Source of the DNA: Sabellastarte sp. h YS-2021
Lineage: Eukaryota; Annelida; Polychaeta; Sabellida; Sabellidae
NCBI GenBank assembly: GCA_964017235.1
Contig: OZ024938.1
Location: 56,163,816 to 56,227,815, forward strand
Length of the DNA: 64,000 nt
Direction: 5' to 3'
The stretch's first letter is position 1. Each line of letters begins with the position of its first letter. The notes beneath the pieces were generated by a model. That model made no database searches and was not told where the DNA came from. It was given only the letters and a program-made list of their open reading frames with translations. Shown piece by piece: positions 12,007 through 25,212 of this stretch. Position numbers and translations under genes: made by a program.

Positions 12007-13216
12007 CTAACAGCCCCAGTACTGGACACTTACAGCTTCAAAGTTCTTAACGATAACACAAGTAATAATCTGTAACTGTAGCATGAATGTCTGAGGTCCC
12101 AATAAATAAATCTGACCTTTACACTTTAATGGTGTACTGCTACTACAATAACTGAATTTACATTCTTTTCGATTCAAAACTCGCAAAGTATCAAGTAATT
12201 TAATAACTTCCATAATTTTGACAGTTTGAAATTGTTCGAAGGCGTGCTGGTTTGGTCTTTTAACTGTTTCATGAATACCAGAACAGTTTATATTCATCAC
12301 TGGGTATTGATAGTCTAAGATCAGGCAGAATACAAGCAAACTCTCTCTTGGGGCTCTTAAAATGTCATGTTTGGTCTCACTTTGTCCTCTAACAGCCCCA
12401 GTTCTGGACACTTGCATCTTCAGACTTGTTTACTTGTAATTTATAGTCAGATCTATAACCATAGCACAAGTAATATTTTGTAAGTGTAGCATGAAAGTTT
12501 GAGGTAACAATAAATAAATCTGACTTTTACACCTTAACATTGTACTGTTACTACAATAAGTGAGTTTCCCTTCTTTTTTGTATTCGAAACTTGCAAAGTA
12601 TCAACTAATTCAATACCTTCTATAATTTTGACAGTTTGAGATTGTTAGGAGTGCTGGTTCATTCTTTTATCTATTCCATAAATACAAGAACAGTTAATAT
12701 TTATCACTGGATATTGATAGTCTGAGGTTAGGCAGAATATAAGCAAACTCTCTGTTGGGGCTCTTAAAGGGTCATATTTTGGTCTCATATTTGACCCCTA
12801 GGATCCCCAGTATATGATTTGATCATAAAATATCAATGACCACTTTTATTTATTTATGACCATCTCATATGTCAGCTTGGTTGCCTCAGGGCTTTTTTGC
12901 TATTTTCTGTTGCTTTATAATTGTTATTATTAATAAACAGACCTTGATTGGTTGTGGGTAAATAGCATATCTGCACAATGTACCTTCACTTAGGATCTCA
13001 TTTTTATGCACTAATAACATCTAACACCTGAATCATAACACTTGGTCATGAAAATTCACAACTTCTAAATAGCATTAGCCTACTTGTGACAGCTTGAGTT
13101 TCCTAGCTGAGGAAAATTAATATTAATCATTGGGCTAGACAGTCTGATTTAGGCACAATACCAGCAAACTCTCTCCCGGGGCTCTTAAAAAGTCATATTT
13201 GGTCTCAGTTTGTTCT
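12007..13216. repeat. Unit U10 (1,210 bp, mostly beta)
   Basis: Full unit and close copy of U7 (ccccagttctgg, aatattttgtaag, cttaaaaagtcat). It also has ggatcc at 12801-12806, which U7 lacks and U0 shares. Confidence 0.93.
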
Positions 13217-14426
13217 CTAACAGCCCCAGTACTGGACACTTACAGCTTCAAAGTTCTTAATGATAACACAAGTAATAATCTGTAACTGTAGCATGAATGT
13301 CTGAGGTCCCAATAAATAAATCTGACCTTTACACTTTAATGGTGTACTGCTACTACAATAACTGAATTTACATTCTTTTCGATTCAAAACTCGCAAAGTA
13401 TCAAGTAATTTAATAACTTCCATAATTTTGACAGTTTGAAATTGTTTGAAGGCGTGCTGGTTTGGTCTTTTAACTGTTTCATGAATACCAGAACAGTTTA
13501 TATTCATCACTGGGTATTGATAGTGTAAGATCAGGCAGAATACAAGCAAACTCTCTCTTGGGGCTCTTAAAATGTCATGTTTGGTCTCACTTTGTCCTCT
13601 AACAGCCCCAGTACTGGACACTTGCATCTTCAGACTTGTTTACTTGTAATTTATAGTCAGATCTACAACCATAGCACAAGAAATATTCTGTAAGTGTAGC
13701 ATGAATGTTTGAGGTAACAACAAATAAATTTGACTTTTACACCTTAACATTGTACTGTTACTACAATAAGTGAGTTTCCCTTCTTTTTTGTATTCGAAAC
13801 TTGCAAAGTATCAACTAATTCAATACCTTCTATAATTTTGACAGTTTGAGATTGTTAGGAGTGCTGGTTCATTCTTTTATCTATTCCATAAATACAAGAA
13901 CAGTTAATATTTATCACTGGATATTGATAGTCTGAGGTTAGGCAGAATACAAGCAAACTCTCTGTTGGGGCTCTTAAAGGGTCATATTTTGGTCTCATAT
14001 TTGATCCCTAAGATCCCCAGTATATGATTTGATCATAAAATATCAATGACCACTTTTATTTATTTATGACCATCTCATATGTCAGCTTGGTTGCCTCAGG
14101 GCTTTTTTGATATTTTCTGTTGCTTTATTATTGTTATTATTAATAAACAGACCTTGATTGGTTGTGGGTAAATAGGATATCTGCACAATGTACCTTCACT
14201 TAGGAGGTCTTTTTTATGCACTAATAACATCTAACAACCCAATCATAACACTTGGTCATGAAAATTCACAACTTCTAAATAGCATTAGCCTACTTGTTAC
14301 AGCTTGAGTTTCCTAACTGAGGAAAATTAATATTAATCATTGGGCTTGACAGTCTGATTTAGGCACAATACCAGCAAATTCTCTCCAGGGGCTCTTAAAA
14401 GGTCATGTTTGGTCTCAGTTTGTTCT
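13217..14426. repeat. Unit U11 (1,210 bp, alpha)
   Basis: Full unit. Its module 1 resembles U8 (aatgat, gtttgaa). Its later part carries agtgtaag, cacaagaaat, ttgatcccta and aggatatctg, a set that reappears together only in U14, 3,604 bp to the right. Confidence 0.93.
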
Positions 14427-15610
14427 CTAACAGCCCCAGTACTGGACACTTACAGCTTCAAAGTTCTTAACGATAACACAAGTAATAATCTGTAACTGTA
14501 GCATGAATGTCTGAGGTCCCAATAAATAAATCTGACCTTTACACTTTAATGGTGTACTGCTACTACAATAACTGAATTTACATTGTTTTGGATTCAAAAC
14601 TCGCAAAGTATCAAGTAATTTAATAACTTCCATAATTTTGACAGTTTGAAATTGTTCGAAGGTGTGCTGGTTTGGTCTTTTAACTGTTTCATAAATACCA
14701 GAACAGTTTATATTCATCACTGGGTATTGATAGTCTAAGATCAGGCAGAATACAAGCAAACTCTCTCTTGGGGCTCTTAAAATGTCATGTTTGGTCTCAC
14801 TTTGTCCTCTAACAGCCCCAGTACTGTACACTTGTATCTTCAGACTTGTTTACTTGTAATTTATAGTCAGATCTACAACCATAGCACAAGTAATATTCTG
14901 TAAGTGTAGCATGAAAGTTTGAGGTAACAATAAATAAATCTGACTTTTACACCTTAACATTGTACTGTTACTACAATAAGTGAGTTTCCCTTCTTTTTTG
15001 TATTCAAAACTTGCAAAGTATCAACTAATTCAATACCTTCTATAATTTTGACAGTTTGAGATTGTTAGGAGTGCTGGTTCATTCTTTTATCTATTCCATA
15101 AATACAAGAACAGTTAATAATTACAACTGGATATTGATATCGAAGCTGTTGGGGCTCTTAAAGGGTCATATTTTGGTCTCATAATTGACCTCTAAGATCC
15201 CCAGTATATGATTTGATCATAAAATATCAATGACCACTTTTATTTATTTATGACCATCTCATATGTCAGCTTGGTTGCCTCAGGGCTTTTTTGCTATTTT
15301 CTGTTACTTTATAATTGTTATTATTAATAAACAAGCCTTGATTGGTTGTGGGTAAATAGCATATCTGCACAATGTACCTTCACTTAGGATCTCATTTTTA
15401 TGCACTAATAACATCTAACACCTGAATCATAACACTTGGTCATGAAAATTCACAACTTCTAAATAGCATTAGCCTACTTGTGACAGCTTGAGTTTCCTAG
15501 CTGAGGAAAATTAATATTAATCATTGGGCTAGACAGTCTGATTTAGGCAGAATACCAGCAAACTCTCTCCCGGGGCTCTTAAAAGGTCATATTTGGTCTC
15601 AGTTTGTTCT
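14427..15610. repeat. Unit U12 (1,184 bp, 26-bp net deletion, beta)
   Basis: First unit with the module 2 indel: 32 bases are replaced by tcgaag at 15140-15145. Linked changes are ataattacaactgg and ataattgacctc. Near-identical to U15. Confidence 0.93.
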
Positions 15611-16820
15611 CTAACAGCCCCAGTACTGGACACTTACAGCTTCAAAGTTCTTAACGATAACACAAGTAATAATCTGTAACTGTAGCATGAATGTCTGAGG
15701 TCCCAATAAATAAATCTGACCTTTACACTTTAATGGTGTACTGCTACTACAATAACTGAATTTACATTCTTTTCGATTCAAAACTCGCAAAGTATCAAGT
15801 AATTTAAAAACTTCCATAATTTTGACTGTTTGAAATTGTTAGAAGGCGTGCTGGTTTGGTCTTTTAACTGTTTCATGAATGCCAGAACAGTTTATATTCA
15901 TCACTGGGTATTGATAGTCTAAGATCAGGCAGAATACAAGCAAACGCTCTCTTGGGGCTCTTAAAATGTCATGTTTGGTCTCACTTTGTCCTCTAACAGC
16001 CCCAGTACTGGACACTTGCATCTTCAGACTTGTTTACTTGTAATTTATAGTCAGATCTACAACCATAGCACAAGTAATATTCTGTAAGTGTAGCATGAAT
16101 GTTTGAGGTAACAATAAATAAATTTGACTTTTACACCTTAACATTGTACTGTTACTACAATAAGTGAGTTTCCCTTCTTTTTTGTATTCGAAACTTGCAA
16201 AGTATCAACTAATTCAATACCTTCTATAATTTTGACAGTTTGAGATTGTTAGGAGTGCTGGTTCAGTCTTTTATCTATTCCATAAATACAAGGACAGTTA
16301 ATATTCATCACTGGATATTGATAGTCTGAGGTTAGGCAGAATACAAGTAAACTCTCTGTTGGGGCTCTTAAAGGGTCATATTTTGGTCTCATATTTGACC
16401 CCTAAGATCCCCAGTATATGATTTGATCATAAAATATCAGTGACCACTTTTATTTATTTATGACCATCTCATATGTCAGCTTGGTTGCCTCAGGGCTTTT
16501 TTGATATTTTCTGTTGCTTTATTATTGTTATTATTAATAAACAGACCTTGATTGGTTGTGGGTAAATAGCATATCTGCACAATGTACCTTCACTTAGGAG
16601 GTCTTTTTTATGCACTAATAACATCTAACAACCCAATCATAACACTTGGTCATGAAAATTCACAACTTCTAAATAGCATTAGCCTACTTGTTACAGCTTG
16701 AGTTTCCTAACTGAGGAAAATTAATATTAATCATTGGGCTTGACAGTCTGATTTAGGCACAATACCAGCAAATTCTCTCCAGGGGCTCTTAAAAGGTCAT
16801 GTTTGGTCTCAGTTTGTTCT
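15611..16820. repeat. Unit U13 (1,210 bp, alpha)
   Basis: Full unit and first with attgttagaagg (c to a at 15841). It shares gaatgccag, caagtaaactc and atatcagtgacc with U16, 3,604 bp away. Confidence 0.93.
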
Positions 16821-18030
16821 CTAACAGCCCCAGTACTGGACACTTACAGCTTCAAAGTTCTTAACGATAACACAAGTAATAATCTGTAACTGTAGCATGA
16901 ATGTCTAAGGTCCCAATAAATAAATCTGACCTTTACACTTTAATGGTGTACTGCTACTACAATAACTGAATTTACATTCTTTTGCATTCAAAACTCGCAA
17001 AGTATCAAGTAAATTAACAACTTCCATAATTTTGACTGTTTGAAATTGTTAGAAGGTGTGCTGGTTTGGTCTTTTAACTGTTTCATGAATACCAGAACAG
17101 TTTATATTCATCACTGGGTATTGATAGTGTAAGATCAGGCAGAATACAAGCAAACTCTCTCTTGGGGCTCTTAAAATGTCATGTTTGGTCTCACTTTGTC
17201 CTCTAACAGCCCCAGTACTGGACACTTGCATCTTCAGACTTGTTTACTTGTAATTTATAGTCAGATCTACAACCATAGCACAAGAAATATTCTGTAAGTG
17301 TAGCATGAATGTTTGAGGTAACAACAAATAAATTTGACTTTTACACCTTAACATTGTACTGTTACTACAATAAGTGAGTTTCCCTTCTTTTTTGTATTCG
17401 AAACTTGCAAAGTATCAACTAATTCAATACCTTCTATAATTTTGACAGTTTGAGATTGTTAGGAGTGCTGGTTCATTCTTTTATCTATTCCATAAATACA
17501 AGAACAGTTAATATTTATCACTGGATATTGATAGTCTGAGGTTAGGCAGAATACAAGCAAACTCTCTGTTGGGGCTCTTAAAGGGTCATATTTTGGTCTC
17601 ATATTTGATCCCTAAGATCCCCAGTATATGATTTGATCATAAAATATCAATGACCACTTTTATTTATTTATGACCATCTCATATGTCAGCTTGGTTGCCT
17701 CAGGGCTTTTTTGATATTTTCTGTTGCTTTATTATTGTTATTATTAATAAACAGACCTTGATTGGTTGTGGGTAAATAGGATATCTGCACAATGTACCTT
17801 CACTTAGGAGGTCTTTTTTATGCACTAATAACATCTAACAACCCAATCATAACACTTGGTCATGAAAATTCACAACTTCTAAATAGCATTAGCCTACTTG
17901 TTACAGCTTGAGTTTCCTAACTGAGGAAAATTAATATTAATCATTGGGCTTGACAGTCTGATTTAGGCACAATACCAGCAAATTCTCTCCAGGGGCTCTT
18001 AAAAGGTCATGTTTGGTCTCAGTTTGTTCT
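16821..18030. repeat. Unit U14 (1,210 bp, alpha, mosaic)
   Basis: The head resembles U17 (gtctaagg, ttttgcattc, gtaaattaac, gttagaaggtg). The rest resembles U11 (catgaat, agtgtaag, cacaagaaat, ttgatcccta, aggatatctg). The switch lies between 17057 and 17087. Confidence 0.92.
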
Positions 18031-19214
18031 CTAACAGCCCCAGTACTGGACACTTACAGCTTCAAAGTTCTTAACGATAACACAAGTAATAATCTGTAAC
18101 TGTAGCATGAATGTCTGAGGTCCCAATAAATAAATCTGACCTTTACACTTTAATGGTGTACTGCTACTACAATAACTGAATTTACATTCTTTTGGATTCA
18201 AAACTCGCAAAGTATCAAGTAATTTAATAACTTCCATAATTTTGACAGTTTGAAATTGTTCGAAGGTGTGCTGGTTTGGTCTTTTAACTGTTTCATAAAT
18301 ACCAGAACAGTTTATATTCATCACTGGGTATTGATAGTCTAAGATCAGGCAGAATACAAGCAAACTCTCTCTTGGGGCTCTTAAAATGTCATGTTTGGTC
18401 TCACTTTGTCCTCTAACAGCCCCAGTACTGTACACTTGTATCTTCAGACTTGTTTACTTGTAATTTATAGTCAGATCTACAACCATAGCACAAGTAATAT
18501 TCTGTAAGTGTAGCATGAAAGTTTGAGGTAACAATAAATAAATCTGACTTTTACACCTTAACATTGTACTGTTACTACAATAAGTGAGTTTCCCTTCTTT
18601 TTTGTATTCAAAACTTGCAAAGTATCAACTAATTCAATACCTTCTATAATTTTGACAGTTTGAGATTGTTAGGAGTGCTGGTTCATTCTTTTATCTATTC
18701 CATAAATACAAGAACAGTTAATAATTACAACTGGATATTGATATCGAAGCTGTTGGGGCTCTTAAAGGGTCATATTTTGGTCTCATAATTGACCTCTAAG
18801 ATCCCCAGTATATGATTTGATCATAAAATATCAATGACCACTTTTATTTATTTATGACCATCTCATATGTCAGCTTGGTTGCCTCAGGGCTTTTTTGCTA
18901 TTTTCTGTTACTTTATAATTGTTATTATTAATAAACAAGCCTTGATTGGTTGTGGGTAAATAGCATATCTGCACAATGTACCTTCACTTAGGATCTCATT
19001 TTTATGCACTAATAACATCTAACACCTGAATCATAACACTTGGTCATGAAAATTCACAACTTCTAAATAGCATTAGCCTACTTGTGACAGCTTGAGTTTC
19101 CTAGCTGAGGAAAATTAATATTAATCATTGGGCTAGACAGTCTGATTTAGGCAGAATACCAGCAAACTCTCTCCCGGGGCTCTTAAAAGGTCATATTTGG
19201 TCTCAGTTTGTTCT
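18031..19214. repeat. Unit U15 (1,184 bp, 26-bp net deletion, beta)
   Basis: Near-identical to U12. The tcgaag scar is at 18744-18749. One visible difference is cattcttttgg in place of U12's cattgttttgg. Confidence 0.93.
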
Positions 19215-20424
19215 CTAACAGCCCCAGTACTGGACACTTACAGCTTCAAAGTTCTTAACGATAACACAAGTAATAATCTGTAACTGTAGCATGAATGTCT
19301 GAGGTCCCAATAAATAAATCTGACCTTTACACTTTAATGGTGTACTGCTACTACAATAACTGAATTTACATTCTTTTCGATTCAAAACTCGCAAAGTATC
19401 AAGTAATTTAAAAACTTCCATAATTTTGACTGTTTGAAATTGTTAGAAGGCGTGCTGGTTTGGTCTTTTAACTGTTTCATGAATGCCAGAACAGTTTATA
19501 TTCATCACTGGGTATTGATAGTCTAAGATCAGGCAGAATACAAGCAAACGCTCTCTTGGGGCTCTTAAAATGTCATGTTTGGTCTCACTTTGTCCTCTAA
19601 CAGCCCCAGTACTGGACACTTGCATCTTCAGACTTGTTTACTTGTAATTTATAGTCAGATCTACAACCATAGCACAAGTAATATTCTGTAAGTGTAGCAT
19701 GAATGTTTGAGGTAACAATAAATAAATTTGACTTTTACACCTTAACATTGTACTGTTACTACAATAAGTGAGTTTCCCTTCTTTTTTGTATTCGAAACTT
19801 GCAAAGTATCAACTAATTCAATACCTTCTATAATTTTGACAGTTTGAGATTGTTAGGAGTGCTGGTTCAGTCTTTTATCTATTCCATAAATACAAGGACA
19901 GTTAATATTCATCACTGGATATTGATAGTCTGAGGTTAGGCAGAATACAAGTAAACTCTCTGTTGGGGCTCTTAAAGGGTCATATTTTGGTCTCATATTT
20001 GACCCCTAAGATCCCCAGTATATGATTTGATCATAAAATATCAGTGACCACTTTTATTTATTTATGACCATCTCATATGTCAGCTTGGTTGCCTCAGGGC
20101 TTTTTTGATATTTTCTGTTGCTTTATTATTGTTATTATTAATAAACAGACCTTGATTGGTTGTGGGTAAATAGCATATCTGCACAATGTACCTTCACTTA
20201 GGAGGTCTTTTTTATGCACTAATAACATCTAACAACCCAATCATAACACTTGGTCATGAAAATTCACAACTTCTAAATAGCATTAGCCTACTTGTTACAG
20301 CTTGAGTTTCCTAACTGAGGAAAATTAATATTAATCATTGGGCTTGACAGTCTGATTTAGGCACAATACCAGCAAATTCTCTCCAGGGGCTCTTAAAAGG
20401 TCATGTTTGGTCTCAGTTTGTTCT
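19215..20424. repeat. Unit U16 (1,210 bp, alpha)
   Basis: Full unit and near-identical copy of U13 (gaatgccag, caagtaaactc, atatcagtgacc, gttagaaggcg). Confidence 0.93.
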
Positions 20425-21608
20425 CTAACAGCCCCAGTACTGGACACTTACAGCTTCAAAGTTCTTAACGATAACACAAGTAATAATCTGTAACTGTAGC
20501 ATGAATGTCTAAGGTCCCAATAAATAAATCTGACCTTTACACTTTAATGGTGTACTGCTACTACAATAACTGAATTTACATTCTTTTGCATTCAAAACTC
20601 GCAAAGTATCAAGTAAATTAACAACTTCCATAATTTTGACTGTTTGAAATTGTTAGAAGGTGTGCTGGTTTGGTCTTTTAACTGTTTCATAAATACCAGA
20701 ACAGTTTATATTCATCACTGGGTATTGATAGTCTAAGATCAGGCAGAATACAAGCAAACTCTCTCTTGGGGCTCTTAAAATGTCATGTTTGGTCTCACTT
20801 TGTCCTCTAACAGCCCCAGTACTGTACACTTGCATCTTCAGACTTGTTTACTTGTCATTTATAGTCAGATCTATAACCATAGCACAAGTAATATTCTGTA
20901 AGTGTAGCATGAAAGTTTGAGGTAACAATAAATAAATCTGACTTTTACACCTTAACATTGTACTGTTACTACAATAAGTGAGTTTCCCTTCTTTTTTGTA
21001 TTCAAAACTTGCAAAGTATCAACTAATTCAATACCTTCTATAATTTTGACAGTTTGAGATTATTAGGAGTGCTGGTTCATTCTTTTATCTATTCCATAAA
21101 TACAAGAACAGTTAATAATTACAACTGGATATTGATATCGAAGCTGTTGGGGCTCTTAAAGGGTCATATTTTGGTCTCATAATTGACCTCTAAGATCCCC
21201 AGTATATGATTTGATCATAAAATATCAATGACCACTTTTATTTATTTATGACCATCTCATATGTCAGCTTGGTTGCCTCAGGGCTTTTTTGCTATTTTCT
21301 GTTACTTTATAATTGTTATTATTAATAAACAAGCCTTGATTGGTTGTGGGTAAATAGCATATCTGCACAATGTACCTTCACTTAGGATCTCATTTTTATG
21401 CACTAATAACATCTAACACCTGAATCATAACACTTGGTCATGAAAATTCACAACTTCTAAATAGCATTAGCCTACTTGTGACAGCTTGAGTTTCCTAGCT
21501 GAGGAAAATTAATATTAATCATTGGGCTAGACAGTCTGATTTAGGCAGAATACCAGCAAACTCTCTCCCGGGGCTCTTAAAAGGTCATATTTGGTCTCAG
21601 TTTGTTCT
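20425..21608. repeat. Unit U17 (1,184 bp, 26-bp net deletion, beta)
   Basis: The head matches U14 (gtctaagg, gtaaattaac). The scar is at 21138-21143. The cttgtcattta variant is shared with U19. Confidence 0.93.
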
Positions 21609-22818
21609 CTAACAGCCCCAGTACTGGACACTTACAGCTTCAAAGTTCTTAACGATAACACAAGTAATAATCTGTAACTGTAGCATGAATGTCTGAGGTC
21701 CCAATAAATAAATCTGACCTTTACACTTTAATGGTGTACTGCTACTACAATAACTGAATTTACATTCTTTTCGATTCAAAACTCGCAAAGTATCAAGTAA
21801 TTTAAAAACTTCCATAATTTTGACTGTTTGAAATTGTTAGAAGGCGTGCTGGTTTGGTCTTTTAACTGTTTCATAAATACCAGAACAGTTTATATTCATC
21901 ACTGGGTATTGATAGTCTAAGATCAGGCAGAATACAAGCAAACGCTCTCTTGGGGCTCTTAAAATGTCATGTTTGGTCTCACTTTGTCCTCTAACAGCCC
22001 CAGTACTGGACACTTGCATCTTCAGACTTGTTTACTTGTAATTTATAGTCAGATCTACAACCATAGCACAAGTAATATTCTGTAAGTGTAGCATGAATGT
22101 TTGAGGTAACAATAAATAAATTTGACTTTTACACCTTAACATTGTACTGTTACTACAATAAGTGAGTTTCCCTTCTTTTTTGTATTCGAAACTTGCAAAG
22201 TATCAACTAATTCAATACCTTCTATAATTTTGACAGTTTGAGATTGTTAGGAGTGCTGGTTCAGTCTTTTATCTATTCCATAAATACAAGGACAGTTAAT
22301 ATTCATCACTGGATATTGATAGTCTGAGGTTAGGCAGAATACAAGCAAACTCTCTGTTGGGGCTCTTAAAGGGTCATATTTTGGTCTCATATTTGACCCC
22401 TAAGATCCCCAGTATATGATTTGATCATAAAATATCAATGACCACTTTTATTTATTTATGACCATCTCATATGTCAGCTTGGTTGCCTCAGGGCTTTTTT
22501 GATATTTTCTGTTGCTTTATTATTGTTATTATTAATAAACAGACCTTGATTGGTTGTGGGTAAATAGCATATCTGCACAATGTACCTTCACTTAGGAGGT
22601 CTTTTTTATGCACTAATAACATCTAACAACCCAATCATAACACTTGGTCATGAAAATTCACAACTTCTAAATAGCATTAGCCTACTTGTTACAGCTTGAG
22701 TTTCCTAACTGAGGAAAATTAATATTAATCATTGGGCTTGACAGTCTGATTTAGGCACAATACCAGCAAATTCTCTCCAGGGGCTCTTAAAAGGTCATGT
22801 TTGGTCTCAGTTTGTTCT
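21609..22818. repeat. Unit U18 (1,210 bp, alpha)
   Basis: Full unit. It pairs with U17 as one 2,394-bp dimer and differs from U16 by cataaatacc and caagcaaactc. Confidence 0.93.
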
Positions 22819-24002
22819 CTAACAGCCCCAGTACTGGACACTTACAGCTTCAAAGTTCTTAACGATAACACAAGTAATAATCTGTAACTGTAGCATGAAT
22901 GTCTGAGGTCCCAATAAATAAATCTGACCTTTACACTTTAATGGTGTACTGCTACTACAATAACTGAATTTACATTCTTTTGCATTCAAAACTCGCAAAG
23001 TATCAAGTAAATTAACAACTTCCATAATTTTGACTGTTTGAAATTGTTAGAAGGTGTGCTGGTTTGGTCTTTTAACTGTTTCATAAATACCAGAACAGTT
23101 TATATTCATCACTGGGTATTGATAGTCTAAGATCAGGCAGAATACAAGCAAACTCTCTCTTGGGGCTCTTAAAATGTCATGTTTGGTCTCACTTTGTCCT
23201 CTAACAGCCCCAGTACTGTACACTTGCATCTTCAGACTTGTTTACTTGTCATTTATAGTCAGATCTATAACCATAGCACAAGTAATATTCTGTAAGTGTA
23301 GCATGAAAGTTTGAGGTAACAATAAATAAATCTGACTTTTACACCTTAACATTGTACTGTTACTACAATAAGTGAGTTTCCCTTCTTTTTTGTATTCAAA
23401 ACTTGCAAAGTATCAACTAATTCAATACCTTCTATAATTTTGACAGTTTGAGATTATTAGGAGTGCTGGTTCATTCTTTTATCTATTCCATAAATACAAG
23501 AACAGTTAATAATTACAACTGGATATTGATATCGAAGCTGTTGGGGCTCTTAAAGGGTCATATTTTGGTCTCATAATTGACCTCTAAGATCCCCAGTGTA
23601 TGATTTGATCATAAAATATCAATGACCACTTTTATTTATTTATGACCATCTCATATGTCAGCTTGGTTGCCTCAGGGCTTTTTTGCTATTTTCTGTTATT
23701 TTATAATTGTTAATATTAATAAACAAGCCTTGATTGGTTGTGGGTAAATAGCATATCTGCACAATGTACCTTCACTTAGGATCTCATTTTTATGCACTAA
23801 TAACATCTAACACCTGAATCATAACACTTGGTCATGAAAATTCACAACTTCTAAATAGCATTAGCCTACTTGTGACAGCTTGAGTTTCCTAGCTGAGGAA
23901 AATTAATATTAATCATTGGGCTAGACAGTCTGATTTAGGCAGAATACCAGCAAACTCTCTCCCGGGGCTCTTAAAAGGTCATATTTGGTCTCAGTTTGTT
24001 CT
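22819..24002. repeat. Unit U19 (1,184 bp, 26-bp net deletion, beta)
   Basis: The scar is at 23532-23537. The variants gattattagg and cagtgtatga recur together in the tail of U26, 8,007 bp to the right. Confidence 0.93.
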
Positions 24003-25212
24003 CTAACAGCCCCAGTACTGGACACTTACAGCTTCAAAGTTCTTAACGATAACACAAGTAATAATCTGTAACTGTAGCATGAATGTCTGAGGTCCCAATA
24101 AATAAATCTGACCTTTACACTTTAATGGTGTACTGCTACTACAATAACTGAATTTACATTCTTTTCGATTCAAAACTCGCAAAGTATCAAGTAATTTAAA
24201 AACTTCCATAATTTTGACTGTTTGAAATTGTTAGAAGGCGTGCTGGTTTGGTCTTTTAACTGTTTCATAAATACCAGAACAGTTTATATTCATCACTGGG
24301 TATTGATAGTCTAAGATCAGGCAGAATACAAGCAAACGCTCTCTTGGGGCTCTTAAAATGTCATGTTTGGTCTCACTTTGTCCTCTAACAGCCCCAGTAC
24401 TGTACACTTGCATCTTCAGACTTGTTTACTTGTAATTTATAGTCAGATCTACAACCATAGCACAAGTAATATTCTGTAAGTGTAGCATGAATGTTTGAGG
24501 TAACAATAAATAAATTTGACTTTTACACCTTAACATTGTACTGTTACTACAATAAGTGAGTTTCCCTTCTTTTTTGTATTCGAAACTTGCAAAGTATCAA
24601 CTAATTCAATACCTTCTATAATTTTGACAGTTTGAGATTGTTAGGAGTGCTGGTTCAGTCTTTTATCTATTCCATAAATACAAGGACAGTTAATATTCAT
24701 CACTGGATATTGATAGTCTGAGGTTAGGCAGAATACAAGCAAACTCTCTGTTGGGGCTCTTAAAGGGTCATATTTTGGTCTCATATTTGACCCCTAAGAT
24801 CCCCAGTATATGATTTGATCATAAAATATCAATGACCACTTTTATTTATTTATGACCATCTCATATGTCAGCTTGGTTGCCTCAGGGCTTTTTTGATATT
24901 TTCTGTTGCTTTATTATTGTTATTATTAATAAACAGACCTTGATTGATTGTGGGTAAATAGCATATCTGCACAATGTACCTTCACTTAGGAGGTCTTTTT
25001 TATGCACTAATAACATCTAACAACCCAATCATAACACTTGGTCATGAAAATTCACAACTTCTAAATAGCATTAGCCTACTTGTTACAGCTTGAGTTTCCT
25101 AACTGAGGAAAATTAATATTAATCATTGGGCTTGACAGTCTGATTTAGGCACAATACCAGCAAATTTTCTCCAGGGGCTCTTAAAAGGTCATGTTTGGTC
25201 TCAGTTTGTTCT
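24003..25212. repeat. Unit U20 (1,210 bp, alpha)
   Basis: Full unit and second member of the U19+U20 dimer, with a private ttgattgattg near 24943. It is the counterpart of U27 (+8,007) and U30 (+11,202). Confidence 0.93.

Larger units (their letters stand above)
8377..14426. repeat. Three-unit block, shift 3,630 bp (U7-U8 / U10-U11)
   Basis: 8377-10796 matches 12007-14426 by shared ccccagttctgg, aatattttgtaag, cttaaaaagtcat, aatgat and gtttgaa. U9 between them pairs with U5, so a U6 equivalent is missing from the second run. Confidence 0.8.
13217..20424. repeat. Three-unit higher-order repeat, shift 3,604 bp
   Basis: U11/U14 tails, U12/U15, U13/U16 and U14/U17 heads pair at exactly 3,604 bp (1,184+1,210+1,210). 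The duplication junction is inside U14 between 17057 and 17087. Confidence 0.88.
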
